Notes under the pieces: model-generated
What the model saw: only the letters and a program-made list of their open reading frames with translations
Databases searched by the model: none
What the model was told of the DNA's origin: nothing
Position numbers and translations under genes: made by a program
Part shown: positions 1 through 8,579 of the stretch, in pieces
Numbering within the stretch: the first letter of the stretch is position 1
Layout of the letters: each line of letters opens with the position of its first letter
Origin: JBKDZP01 sp047971315
GTDB taxonomy: Bacteria > Bacillota_I > Bacilli_A > RF39 > UBA660
Assembly (NCBI GenBank): GCA_047971315.1
Contig: JBKDZP010000008.1
Span: 70,608 to 134,607, forward strand
Length of the DNA stretch: 64,000 nucleotides
Reading direction: 5' to 3'

Positions 1-1035
1 ACTATCTTTTACTTCTAATTCTTTTAAATTTTTTTTCATTTTACAAATTCTTTTCTCATCATTTATTAAATTATCAATAGTAGTAACTAATATATCTCCA
101 ATTAAATCTTTTTCTTCAATTAGTATAGCTGATTCTTTTTTTACTAGATCTAATGCATTTTTGTATTGATGATTATTAGTAACATAAGGACTTGGTATTA
201 AAATTGATGGTTTATTTAATGCTATAATCTCACTTAAGGTAGATGCCCCACACCTAGTTATTACTATGTCAGCATTTTTCATCATTCTAGTTTGTGATTC
301 TATATAAGGAATTATAAAAACATTAATTGGAAATTTGTTACTACTTACTTCTTTAAATGTTTCTTTGCCTGTAACAAACATTACTTCATAGTCTTTTCCT
401 TTAAATAAGTTCATTGTATTAATTAATATTTTACTCATTTTAGTAGAACCTAACGAACCCATTACAATATAAACTAATTTTTTATCTTTTGATAATCCAT
501 ATTTAGTTTTATCTAAAATTGATTGTGTAATAGCATCTTCACTAACTGGATTTCCTGTAAATACTGTTTTATACGTTGGAAATTCATTTAATGATGACTT
601 AAAAGATATTCCTATTTTATCCGTATATTTAGATAAAAACAAATTAGTAGCCCCTGGAACACTATTTTGTTCATGAATAAATGTTTTAAAGCCGAGTTTT
701 TTTGCACCATAAATAACTGGAGCAGTTACATATCCACCAACTCCTATTACAACATCTGGATTAAAATCTTTAATTATTTTTTTACTTTTTTTATAACTAC
801 TAAAAATACATTTTATTGTCTTAAAATTTTTAAATATATTTTTACGATTAAATCCATAAATTTCTAAACTTTCAAAAGGAATATTTTTTTTAGGTATTAT
901 GTCTTTTTCCATTCTATTATGAGTTCCTATATATAAAAATTCACTATCTGGTTCCATTTCTTTTATCTTATTTATGATTGCTAGAGCAGGATATATATGT
1001 CCACCTGTTCCACCAGCACTTATTATTACTCTCAT
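1..1035 (-). CDS. murG: UDP-N-acetylglucosamine--lipid II transferase MurG (3' end cut by window)
   Basis: MurG adds GlcNAc to lipid I at the inner face of the membrane, giving lipid II for peptidoglycan. The 345 codons seen run in one open frame to the window edge. They start with the MurG glycine loop (SAGGTGGH, residues 6-13), which ends in the conserved His of GT28 enzymes. Further on are HEQNSVPG and the C-terminal TRCGASTLSEI donor-site region. The family is usually about 360 residues, so only a short C-terminal tail is missing. The ATG at 1035 follows a plausible AGGA-type ribosome site. The call rests on motifs and length and is firm; only the end is unseen. Confidence 0.95.
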   Translation of the reverse strand, partial: MRVIISAGGTGGHIYPALAIINKIKEMEPDSEFLYIGTHNRMEKDIIPKKNIPFESLEIYGFNRKNIFKNFKTIKCIFSSYKKSKKIIKDFNPDVVIGVGGYVTAPVIYGAKKLGFKTFIHEQNSVPGATNLFLSKYTDKIGISFKSSLNEFPTYKTVFTGNPVSEDAITQSILDKTKYGLSKDKKLVYIVMGSLGSTKMSKILINTMNLFKGKDYEVMFVTGKETFKEVSSNKFPINVFIIPYIESQTRMMKNADIVITRCGASTLSEIIALNKPSILIPSPYVTNNHQYKNALDLVKKESAILIEEKDLIGDILVTTIDNLINDEKRICKMKKNLKELEVKDS

Positions 1036-1104
1036 ATATTTCACATCCTAACTAATTATATCAAATTTTATGCATAATTAAAAGAATTTAGAATTTATAA
1101 ATAA

Positions 1105-1128
1105 AAGTTAAGCATTTAAGCTTAACTT
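1105..1128 (-). terminator. Intrinsic terminator of the glycine-rich pilin-like gene
   Basis: A 9-bp perfect stem (AAGTTAAGC / GCTTAACTT) lies just after the stop codon at 1131. On the minus strand it is followed by a T-rich tract. Confidence 0.6.
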
Positions 1129-1130
1129 CT

Positions 1131-2819
1131 TTAATTAGATACAAATGTATCGGTTGCCACACTACCAATAGTAATAGTTCCAGCACCTCCTGCTCCACCA
1201 TTTGCACTTTCTCCTGATCTTGTTGCAGTACCACCTGCTCCAGCAGATGCTGTAATTGTACCAGTAGTAATACTATTAAAATAAAATATATTTACAGAAC
1301 CACCGCCTGAACCTCCGCCGCCAGTACGATAAGCATTACCGCCAGCTGTACCATTTGAAGATATTGTCCCAGCGTTAATAATATTTGTGGCACTTATAAT
1401 AACTAAACCACCAGTCCCAGCACCACCAGTTGAACCTCCGTTTGCTCCAGCTCCTCCAGGATTTCCTGAGCCACCACCGCAACTCCAAGAATAAATTGAA
1501 TTACCTTTTCCAATTCCTCCAGCTCCACCATTTGATGATCCAGAACCAGCCGTTGCACCATAGTAAGCTCCTCCACCTCCAGTTCCACCAGAATATGATG
1601 TTCCAGCCGCTCCTGCTCCTGATGTAGTTGATTTACTAGCAGCGATAGTTCCTCCAGAACCCCCGCCTCCAGTACCTCTTAAAGTTCCAGCGACACCTGC
1701 ATTTCCTACATATTTAGTTGAAATCGAACCAGAACCAGTCCTTGCTGCTGCACCATTACTTCCAATAGCAGGTATATATTCATATGTTTCATTTTCATTT
1801 TGCCACAAATATACAACTTCTCCTACTGCTTTTGCTCCTTTACCAGTACCAGTTATAGTACCTTTATTAGTAATAGTACCTGTAACATATAATAAAAAAC
1901 CTTTAGAACCACCATAACTTCCACTATATGAAGTGACTGTCACACCTTGATTTATAGTTAAATCACCATTTACTTTTACAACAATCATATTATTAGCATC
2001 TGTACTAGCAGTACCAACATCTGCATCATTACCAAATGTCATATTTGTAGTCCAAATTTGATCACTATCGTATACATAATAATGTATCGAATAATCTTTT
2101 TCATTAATTGTTAAAGTTTGAAATGAATCATTTTGATAAGTTGCCTTTTTTATTTTATATATTAAACTATCATTTTTTGAAATAACGCTTAAATTAAAAT
2201 TTTTATTATACTTACCTGATGTTACACTTATAGTTATAGTACCTTCTTTTTTTGTAGTTATTAATCCAGTATCATCTACTTCAGCTACTGTTTCATCACT
2301 ACTTTCATAAATAACAGTCCCATTTGATGGTTCAACTGTCACATTTATTTTATGTGTTTCTTCAACAGATAATATATCAAGTTCTTCTACTTCTAATGAT
2401 GTAACAACAACAAATTCACAATAATTATTGTCTGATTGTGTCACTTCTAAACCATCATAATATATATTAATTCCATTTATACAAAATCCTGCATTTTTAA
2501 TTTTACCATTTTCAAATTGAACAGTTAAAAATGTTGCCTCTTCCCCTTTTATTTTAATTTTAGATATTTCTATATCATCATCTGGGTCTCCAGATGTAAT
2601 ATTATCATCACTTGGAATAACAAATTTTTCTGTTGCTAAATCAGCTAGTACTATTGAATTATTAATTGAATTAATATATCCATATCCTGAATCAATAGCA
2701 GCACCAATTTTTGCTTTTTGAATAACTCCTAAAATTACTGGAGTTGCAATTAATATAATTATCGCTAAAATAACTATTACTGCCAATAATTCTATTAATG
2801 TAAAACCATACTTTTTCAA
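1131..2819 (-). CDS. Prepilin-type protein with Ig-like and glycine-rich adhesin-like region
   Basis: A secreted or pilus-associated surface protein. The N-terminus carries a class III prepilin signal (KKYG then FTLIELL) with the conserved Glu at +5 and one hydrophobic helix. An Ig-like (Big_2 type) stretch follows at about residues 140-215, with SSDETVAEVD and TGLITTKKEG. From about residue 355 to near the end it is extremely rich in Gly, Ala, Ser and Thr, with GG-spaced short repeats like those of beta-rich adhesins. An upstream GTG is possible, but the TTG at 2819 sits 6 bases after AGGTG and gives the usual short leader. At about 562 residues it is far longer than ordinary pseudopilins. 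No pilus assembly genes are nearby. Ligand unknown. Confidence 0.7.
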   Translation of the reverse strand: MKKYGFTLIELLAVIVILAIIILIATPVILGVIQKAKIGAAIDSGYGYINSINNSIVLADLATEKFVIPSDDNITSGDPDDDIEISKIKIKGEEATFLTVQFENGKIKNAGFCINGINIYYDGLEVTQSDNNYCEFVVVTSLEVEELDILSVEETHKINVTVEPSNGTVIYESSDETVAEVDDTGLITTKKEGTITISVTSGKYNKNFNLSVISKNDSLIYKIKKATYQNDSFQTLTINEKDYSIHYYVYDSDQIWTTNMTFGNDADVGTASTDANNMIVVKVNGDLTINQGVTVTSYSGSYGGSKGFLLYVTGTITNKGTITGTGKGAKAVGEVVYLWQNENETYEYIPAIGSNGAAARTGSGSISTKYVGNAGVAGTLRGTGGGGSGGTIAASKSTTSGAGAAGTSYSGGTGGGGAYYGATAGSGSSNGGAGGIGKGNSIYSWSCGGGSGNPGGAGANGGSTGGAGTGGLVIISATNIINAGTISSNGTAGGNAYRTGGGGSGGGSVNIFYFNSITTGTITASAGAGGTATRSGESANGGAGGAGTITIGSVATDTFVSN

Positions 2820-2887
2820 AATCTTCACCTCTAGTTTAATTTTACCATATTATGTAATTAGTTTCAATCTTTTAAAATTTGATATTT

Positions 2888-3811
2888 TTAATTTTTAAAA
2901 TCTATTTTAGTTATCAGTTTATTGCCTCTAAATATCATATAAATTGCTAGAAGAATAACTAATATAGACACTACACTACCTGTTATCATATTCATCTGCA
3001 TATTAGATGTATTTCTCGTTCCAAAAACATATAACATTGCTGTTTGAAGAGTAAAAACTGACATAATAGAACCTACTAAATTCAAATTTTTTGCAGCTAA
3101 TAAAATTTGATTATCAACTTTTCTAAAACGATATACTTCTATAATCGCACTTATAGTAATATAAAATGTAAAAATAGCTGATGCATATATTAAAAGCCCA
3201 GAATATACATATGTTTCATTTTTATAAATCATTTGAATTATCATACCAATCATTGAAATATTTAATATAAGTATCATTATCCCTGTATTTTTATATGTTT
3301 TATATTGTGTTAATCTTTTATCAATACCTTCTTTACTTAAATTATAATTTTTTATTAAAATAAATCTGATAAATGAAAAAATTAAATAATAAATTCCAAT
3401 AGCAATAAACCATTTAGATTTTACTGAATATCCTGTAATTATTCTAAATAATGCATAAATTAAATTTATAAATAATCCAGAATATAAAGATACTAAAACA
3501 CGGTAATATTTATCTTCCCAATATCTTTTGGTGTATATATTTTTAAACATTAATTTTTTAAATATTTTAATAATTTTTAAATTTTCATTACTAATATAAT
3601 AAATATAATTATTTCTAATTTTTGGTAAAGATATACACAATACTATTAAAGCATAAAAAGATAAGATATATGAAATATATGATAAAATACTTTCAATTTT
3701 TAAATTGTTTAAAGAATATATTACAAGAGGAAATGAAATAAAACAAATCAAAAATACATATTTAAGTGGTAAAACAAATATCTTATTTATTACTTTTTTA
3801 TAATGTTTCAT
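2888..3811 (-). CDS. Polytopic membrane protein of unknown function
   Basis: About 307 residues with roughly eight hydrophobic helices, basic loops and no recognisable catalytic motif. The ATG at 3811 is chosen because TGGAGG lies 6-7 bases upstream; an upstream ATG at 3835 has no such site. The gene sits between two pilin-like genes, so a link to surface assembly is possible but not shown. I do not recognise the family. Confidence 0.65.
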   Translation of the reverse strand: MKHYKKVINKIFVLPLKYVFLICFISFPLVIYSLNNLKIESILSYISYILSFYALIVLCISLPKIRNNYIYYISNENLKIIKIFKKLMFKNIYTKRYWEDKYYRVLVSLYSGLFINLIYALFRIITGYSVKSKWFIAIGIYYLIFSFIRFILIKNYNLSKEGIDKRLTQYKTYKNTGIMILILNISMIGMIIQMIYKNETYVYSGLLIYASAIFTFYITISAIIEVYRFRKVDNQILLAAKNLNLVGSIMSVFTLQTAMLYVFGTRNTSNMQMNMITGSVVSILVILLAIYMIFRGNKLITKIDFKN

Positions 3812-4008
3812 ATCAACCTCCATACAAATTATCATAAAATTTTTTTAATCTATTTTCTAATTAAACTTAACATAATATTTAAAATCATTTTTATTATTAG
3901 CATAAAATGTTTTTTAAATATCTCGTGCTTTAATATCTTAAAGTTGACAAATACAATATCTATTATCATCATTTTATTTTACTTAATTTAAATTAAAGTA
4001 AAAGGGTA

Positions 4009-4052
4009 AGACTAAAATTTTAATGATTTTTGCAGCCATCAAATTTTAGTCT
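4009..4052. repeat. Perfect 12-bp inverted repeat at the 3' end of the decayed FGE-fold gene
   Basis: Arms AGACTAAAATTT (4009-4020) and AAATTTTAGTCT (4041-4052) are perfect reverse complements with a 20-base loop. The right arm overlaps the stop codon of the GC-rich 3' segment. It could be a terminator, though only a weak T tract follows on the minus strand. It could also be the hairpin often found beside the variable repeat of a diversity-generating retroelement. Confidence 0.7.
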
Positions 4053-4876
4053 ACGGCCAGAACTAGGCGGGAACCAACGCCAGCGCCCGCAGCTCCTATG
4101 CCCCTACCGAAGTAGAACTGACTTGCAAGAACTCCATTGTAGTAATAGCCGCCTCGAAGGAACCAAGGGCCAGAAGAGTCAACGAAGTACGAATAGTCAG
4201 CATACCAGCTGTTATGATATCTATTACTTCCATCTCCATCGGCATATCTATAAAATGGTCCCATTTCTCCGGTTGCATCACCTAAGATTCTATATATGTT
4301 GTAGATGGTGAATCTATTAATATTACAGCATTTGCCATACTTTACTTGTATAGTTATACCATTCTGTATTAGTATCTGCATATGTTACATCATCGTTATC
4401 TGCTATTGTTACTGGTAACATATTTGTACCTAATACATGGTCTGCCCCATTTGGTATACTATTTACATATGTCATATCATCACAATTTGTTTATACTACT
4501 TCTGCCTTTTTACCATCATAACTAATTTTATAATTATTAATACACAATGTAACACTACTAACTGCTCCATTCGAAGATTTTGTTACATTACCTTTTGTTG
4601 GTCATCTCCTTTAAATGATACTGTATCATTTAATTCAGTTGCATCGTAATTACCAAATAATAATTCATTATTACTATCTAACTGTGAAACCATTGCATAC
4701 TTTACTATTGCATCTACATATCCTAGTGTACTTGATTCTGCTGCTCCTTGTTTAGCAGTTTCTATTACTCCTAAAATCATTGGGTTTGAAATTAATGCTA
4801 TTACTGCAAGTATTACTATAACAGTTAATAACTCTATTAATGTAAAACCTTGTTGTTTAAAATTTGAATACTTTAT
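4046..4876 (-). pseudogene. Decayed pilin-like gene with C-terminal FGE/C-type-lectin-like domain
   Basis: The 5' end encodes a clear prepilin signal (leader KYSNFKQQG, then FTLIELL), but the expected start codon at 4874-4876 is ATA, not ATG. It follows GGAG and has an in-frame stop upstream. The pilin body can be followed through at least two frameshifts (near 4590-4600 and near 4300-4325) and an in-frame TAA after GKKAEVV. The last part is open again and reads ILGDATGEMGP, then DYSYFVDSSGPWFLRGG, and ends in SRLVLAV. The WFxRGG and terminal FR/SR-LVL pattern is that of FGE-sulfatase / C-type-lectin folds. The final 150 bases are much richer in G+C than the surroundings (40 of 60 bases in 4051-4110, counted by eye). 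A pseudogene seems certain; the variable-repeat idea is inference. Confidence 0.75.
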
Positions 4877-5213
4877 ATTACTACTCCAATCTTTATAAGA
4901 TTATAATCTATTTTCATCAATATTTCAATATCATTTCTTCACTTATTAGTGTTTTTGTAATTGTACTCATTCAATTCTACTTTATATGAAAAATGCTATT
5001 TATATAATTGCTTCTATTGAATAAAATATACTTACTATTTATTTTTACAATAACTATATTATTATTTTAGTTAAAAATGATTTAGACAAAACAAGAAGAA
5101 AATCATGCTATAAATCCAATTCAAACATTGTAAAATAAAGATATTGAAAATATACCCATTTAAAAATGAGAATAATTTTAATAAAGAAAATATTGAATTA
5201 TATAAAATTATTG
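4877..5213. other. Gene-free AT-rich spacer
   Basis: About 340 bases with no credible reading frame on either strand. It lies between the dead pilin gene and the terminator of the next operon. Confidence 0.5.
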
Positions 5214-5240
5214 CAAAAAAAGAGTTCTTTTTGAACTCCC
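5214..5240 (-). terminator. Terminator of the dockerin/anchor operon
   Basis: GAGTTC, a TTTTT loop and GAACTC. On the minus strand this is followed by seven T residues. Confidence 0.75.
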
Positions 5241-5317
5241 CATACTATTGATTTTTCTTTGTTTTAACATAACCAATACTATTTAATAAAGTTTATTTTT
5301 TTTAAAATTCTTAATTA

Positions 5318-6586
5318 CTACTCTTTATCTTCTTTTAATACATGTTTTCCAACTGGTTTACTTTTACGTTTATTAATAATCTCTTTAATTATAATAATAA
5401 TATATCCTAAAAATAATGCAATTGCTATTGAAGATATTATTATAATATATTTAAAATAATTATCATTTAATATATTTAAAGATTCTAAATCATTAGAATT
5501 ATAAATTTGAACAGTTCCTTCTGTAGGTTCAAACATATACCAATTTGTTAATCCTGTATCTAAATTCATTGCATAAAACAAAGCATATTTATCAGTTTCA
5601 TTTTTCTTATAACCAATTAAAGTTAAATCACCATAACTTATATTAACTTTATTATATCCTTCAATTAAATTTTTATTTTCTACTTTCAATGTTTGTAATC
5701 TTATTTTATTAAAAGAAGCTTCTTGATATAAAGTATATTCACCATTATCATAAATATATAATTTTTGATTTCCATCACTATCTTTTAATCCTACTAAAGT
5801 ATATTTTGTAATATCAGAAATATATGATGGGACTTCTACATCATTAATCGTTAATGTTGATTCACTATAATTTTCTGGAGCAATTAATTTGCTTCTTTTT
5901 CTAATAATTGTATAACTTTTTTTATCTATTTCTACTGTAATTGGGTCATATTCAGTAACTGTAACCTTTAAATTATAAGTTCTAGTTTCACCATTTTCAG
6001 CTGTAACTACAACATCAACAGAATTTTCACCATCGCTTACATTTCTCTCACCTAAGCCAAATATTGTAGCGCCAGAATCACTAGCAGTACCTGTAACATT
6101 TATTGTAGTTGTATCTGGATTTAAAGAAACAGTATAATTTAATGTATCAGCATTAAATTCTGGACTTAAACTAACACCATCAATTCCTAATGATGATAAA
6201 GCATTATTTGAAGATAATACAACAACCTTTTTTTCAATTACACTAATCGTAATTGTTTTTGTAGTTGAATATACATTTCCAGAATAATCTGCAGCATCAA
6301 TTGGTTTTACTGTTATTGTAGCAGTCCCAACTGAGTTTGCCTGAAAAGTAAAAGTGACAGTATTTTCAATCCAACTACTAGATGATCCACCAGATAAAAT
6401 TGATGTATTTGAACTAGTAATTGAAAACTTTCCGGCTACATCTGGAGCTTTAACTGTAACTACAACTGTAGCTCCAACATATACTGAAGTTGCATTAGAA
6501 CTAATAGTTACAGTACCAGCTGATACATTTGTTATCCCAAAAAGAAATATAAATAAACTTATAAAAATTACTAATGTTTTTTTCAT
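5318..6586 (-). CDS. Secreted Ig-like/cadherin-like protein with C-terminal membrane anchor, possible cohesin
   Basis: A 422-residue cell-surface protein. It has a signal peptide (cut near TNVSAG, about residue 24). A first beta-sandwich (about 25-120) begins TVTISSNATSVYVG and has the look of a cohesin or Ig-like module. A second, cadherin-like beta-sandwich (about 125-212) shows LSSLGIDGVSLSP and TAENGETRTYNLKV. A linker region follows, then one transmembrane helix (about 375-402) and a basic tail. It starts 10 bases after the dockerin-bearing hydrolase, with AGGAG before the ATG, so the two are surely co-transcribed. Because the partner has a dockerin, an anchoring role through a cohesin-like domain is attractive. 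The cohesin assignment is inference; the rest is visible. Confidence 0.7.
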   Translation of the reverse strand: MKKTLVIFISLFIFLFGITNVSAGTVTISSNATSVYVGATVVVTVKAPDVAGKFSITSSNTSILSGGSSSSWIENTVTFTFQANSVGTATITVKPIDAADYSGNVYSTTKTITISVIEKKVVVLSSNNALSSLGIDGVSLSPEFNADTLNYTVSLNPDTTTINVTGTASDSGATIFGLGERNVSDGENSVDVVVTAENGETRTYNLKVTVTEYDPITVEIDKKSYTIIRKRSKLIAPENYSESTLTINDVEVPSYISDITKYTLVGLKDSDGNQKLYIYDNGEYTLYQEASFNKIRLQTLKVENKNLIEGYNKVNISYGDLTLIGYKKNETDKYALFYAMNLDTGLTNWYMFEPTEGTVQIYNSNDLESLNILNDNYFKYIIIISSIAIALFLGYIIIIIKEIINKRKSKPVGKHVLKEDKE

Positions 6587-6596
6587 ATTTTTTCTC

Positions 6597-8447
6597 CTAA
6601 CCCATTATTTTATTTTTTATATTAACATAGTCAAGTGCTGTAATAGAACCATCACTATTAGAATCTGCTGCTTGACTATAAGATCCTGTTAATAAACCAT
6701 TATTCATTATATGATTTTTTATTTGAACATAATCAACTGCTGATATTGTTCCATCACCATTTACATCTCCAGCAATTACAATTCTAAAAGTTTGGTCAAT
6801 AGTTCCATTTGATATTTTAATAATATCCCCTGTTCCTAATTTTTCAGAACCTGTTATAGTTTTTGTTTCACTACTAGTTGTAGTTGAGATAGTAACAGTT
6901 ACATTATTATTTACACTTTGAATATTTGCAATTATTGCTTGAGCTGTTGTTCCTAAATTAACACCGGTAAAATAACTACCCGTAGATTTATACCCAGAAC
7001 TTGTAATTATCTCAGCAATTGATTTATTATTTTCCTCTATTTGATTTGCATCTTCTAGTTCATCAATTGAATCTTGATCAACATTAGTTGGTAATTGATA
7101 AGCACTATCTCCCATATTGTTGTAAACTGGAATTACAAAATTAATCGGTTGATCCAGTAAACCATCAATAGTTTTATAAGAAGTCCATGTACTTTTTCCT
7201 TCAGTATATGGTGCTTGAATATTTGTCATGTATTGATGATTATAGTTTCCATTATAATTTACTACATCAAATTTTTGAAAATATAAAGTATTTTGTTTAA
7301 CATTAATATATCCAGTTGCGATTAAATGTGAACCATTTAATATAGATCCTTCAGCTGTAGTCCATGGACGATTAAAAGATGATGAAACTTGAACACCTTC
7401 AGAATTTAACCCAGCAGCATATTGAAGTGCACAAGATATTGGATTAGCACAAGATGAATACGCACCAATATTAAAAAAATTATAATAAACTATATCATTG
7501 ATATATCCGCTTCCATTAGCTGAATTACTTAATTTTCCATCTGATTTAACAACTTCAAGTCTAGATCTAGCTGCCAGAAATACTGGACTTACATTATTTT
7601 GTGTACCATCATATCCTATAAATGTTGCTGCTTCAATATACGTTTTCGCATATTGTAATAAATCTGTATTAGCAAAAATGGACTTAACTACATCAATTGT
7701 TTGATAAGTAGAATTATATCCTAGATTTTCAAATTGAAAAATACCAATTTCATTTAAAAAATTTCTTGGATCCATATAGTATGCTATTGTACTTGAATTA
7801 GCTGCATACCAACCACCTGATTCTTGTTGTATAAAAGAACTAGTCGTTGTATCATATGTTTTATCTGAAACTAATAAATATTTTGCATCAGTAGATTGAA
7901 TATAACTTAAACCTAAATTACTTTCTGCAGTTACTGCAGTATTAAAATCTATATTAGTATTATAAGCTGTAAAAGTCCAATTTGGGTGAATTGTTTTTAA
8001 AAAAGCTAAATCTTCCCAATAACTTGTAGGAAAATCTTTAAATTCAGTAGCATATTGACTTGTATCAACTTCTACTTGAATATTGTCATAGCAAACATAT
8101 CCAGAATATGTTGAACCGCTACTTGTAGTTGCTGAAACCTTATAATATCCTTTACTACAACTAGCTGTTGTAGATGCGATTAATTTATCTGTATCTACTA
8201 TATATACTATTTCTCCAACATCTAAGCAGTGTAAGTAACCTGGGGCTCCATATACACTACTCCAAATTCCTGATACTTTTTCTTTACAACTATTAGCAGT
8301 TAAATTTGCTGCACTAGCAAATAATACATCATTTCCCGTTGCATATCCCTTAACATTAGTAGCAGCTTTTACCTTAATTGAAGGCATAAAGCAAACTACA
8401 ATTACTATAATTGCTATTAAATTTTTATTTTTTAATAATTGATTCAT
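6597..8447 (-). CDS. Secreted beta-N-acetylglucosaminidase (cell-wall hydrolase) with dockerin
   Basis: A peptidoglycan hydrolase expected to cut glycan strands outside the cell. It opens with a hydrophobic signal segment. A small Cys-containing SH3-like region follows (about residues 45-125), then a glucosaminidase domain (about 135-420; SYWEDLAFLKTIHPNW, QQESGGWY, YMDPRNFLNE, IGIFQFE). The C-terminus is a type I dockerin with two calcium loops, DVNGDGTISAVD and DSNSDGSITALD, each followed by a helix ending in IKN-IM. The ATG at 8447 is preferred because AAGGAG lies 9 bases upstream; an earlier ATG abuts the ribosome site. Downstream lies the anchored beta-sandwich protein of the same operon. 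The dockerin implies a cohesin partner on the cell surface. Confidence 0.85.
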   Translation of the reverse strand: MNQLLKNKNLIAIIVIVVCFMPSIKVKAATNVKGYATGNDVLFASAANLTANSCKEKVSGIWSSVYGAPGYLHCLDVGEIVYIVDTDKLIASTTASCSKGYYKVSATTSSGSTYSGYVCYDNIQVEVDTSQYATEFKDFPTSYWEDLAFLKTIHPNWTFTAYNTNIDFNTAVTAESNLGLSYIQSTDAKYLLVSDKTYDTTTSSFIQQESGGWYAANSSTIAYYMDPRNFLNEIGIFQFENLGYNSTYQTIDVVKSIFANTDLLQYAKTYIEAATFIGYDGTQNNVSPVFLAARSRLEVVKSDGKLSNSANGSGYINDIVYYNFFNIGAYSSCANPISCALQYAAGLNSEGVQVSSSFNRPWTTAEGSILNGSHLIATGYINVKQNTLYFQKFDVVNYNGNYNHQYMTNIQAPYTEGKSTWTSYKTIDGLLDQPINFVIPVYNNMGDSAYQLPTNVDQDSIDELEDANQIEENNKSIAEIITSSGYKSTGSYFTGVNLGTTAQAIIANIQSVNNNVTVTISTTTSSETKTITGSEKLGTGDIIKISNGTIDQTFRIVIAGDVNGDGTISAVDYVQIKNHIMNNGLLTGSYSQAADSNSDGSITALDYVNIKNKIMG

Positions 8448-8550
8448 TTTATGCATCTCCTTTTAATTTTATTATTACAAATACATTATACCAAATTTAT
8501 GGTCTTTCGTATATATAATTATATCAATGTATGTCGATTTTTGTAAAGAA

Positions 8551-8579
8551 AAAACACTTGTAATTTTTACCAGTGTTTT
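8551..8579 (-). terminator. Terminator of the hybrid kinase gene
   Basis: AAAACACT and AGTGTTTT arms overlap the kinase stop codon. The minus strand continues with a T run. Confidence 0.75.

Noticed and set aside
1403..1627. Open frames on both strands within the glycine-rich gene
   Set aside because: They arise from the repetitive GGT/GGA codons, have no ribosome sites and lie inside a clearly coding frame.
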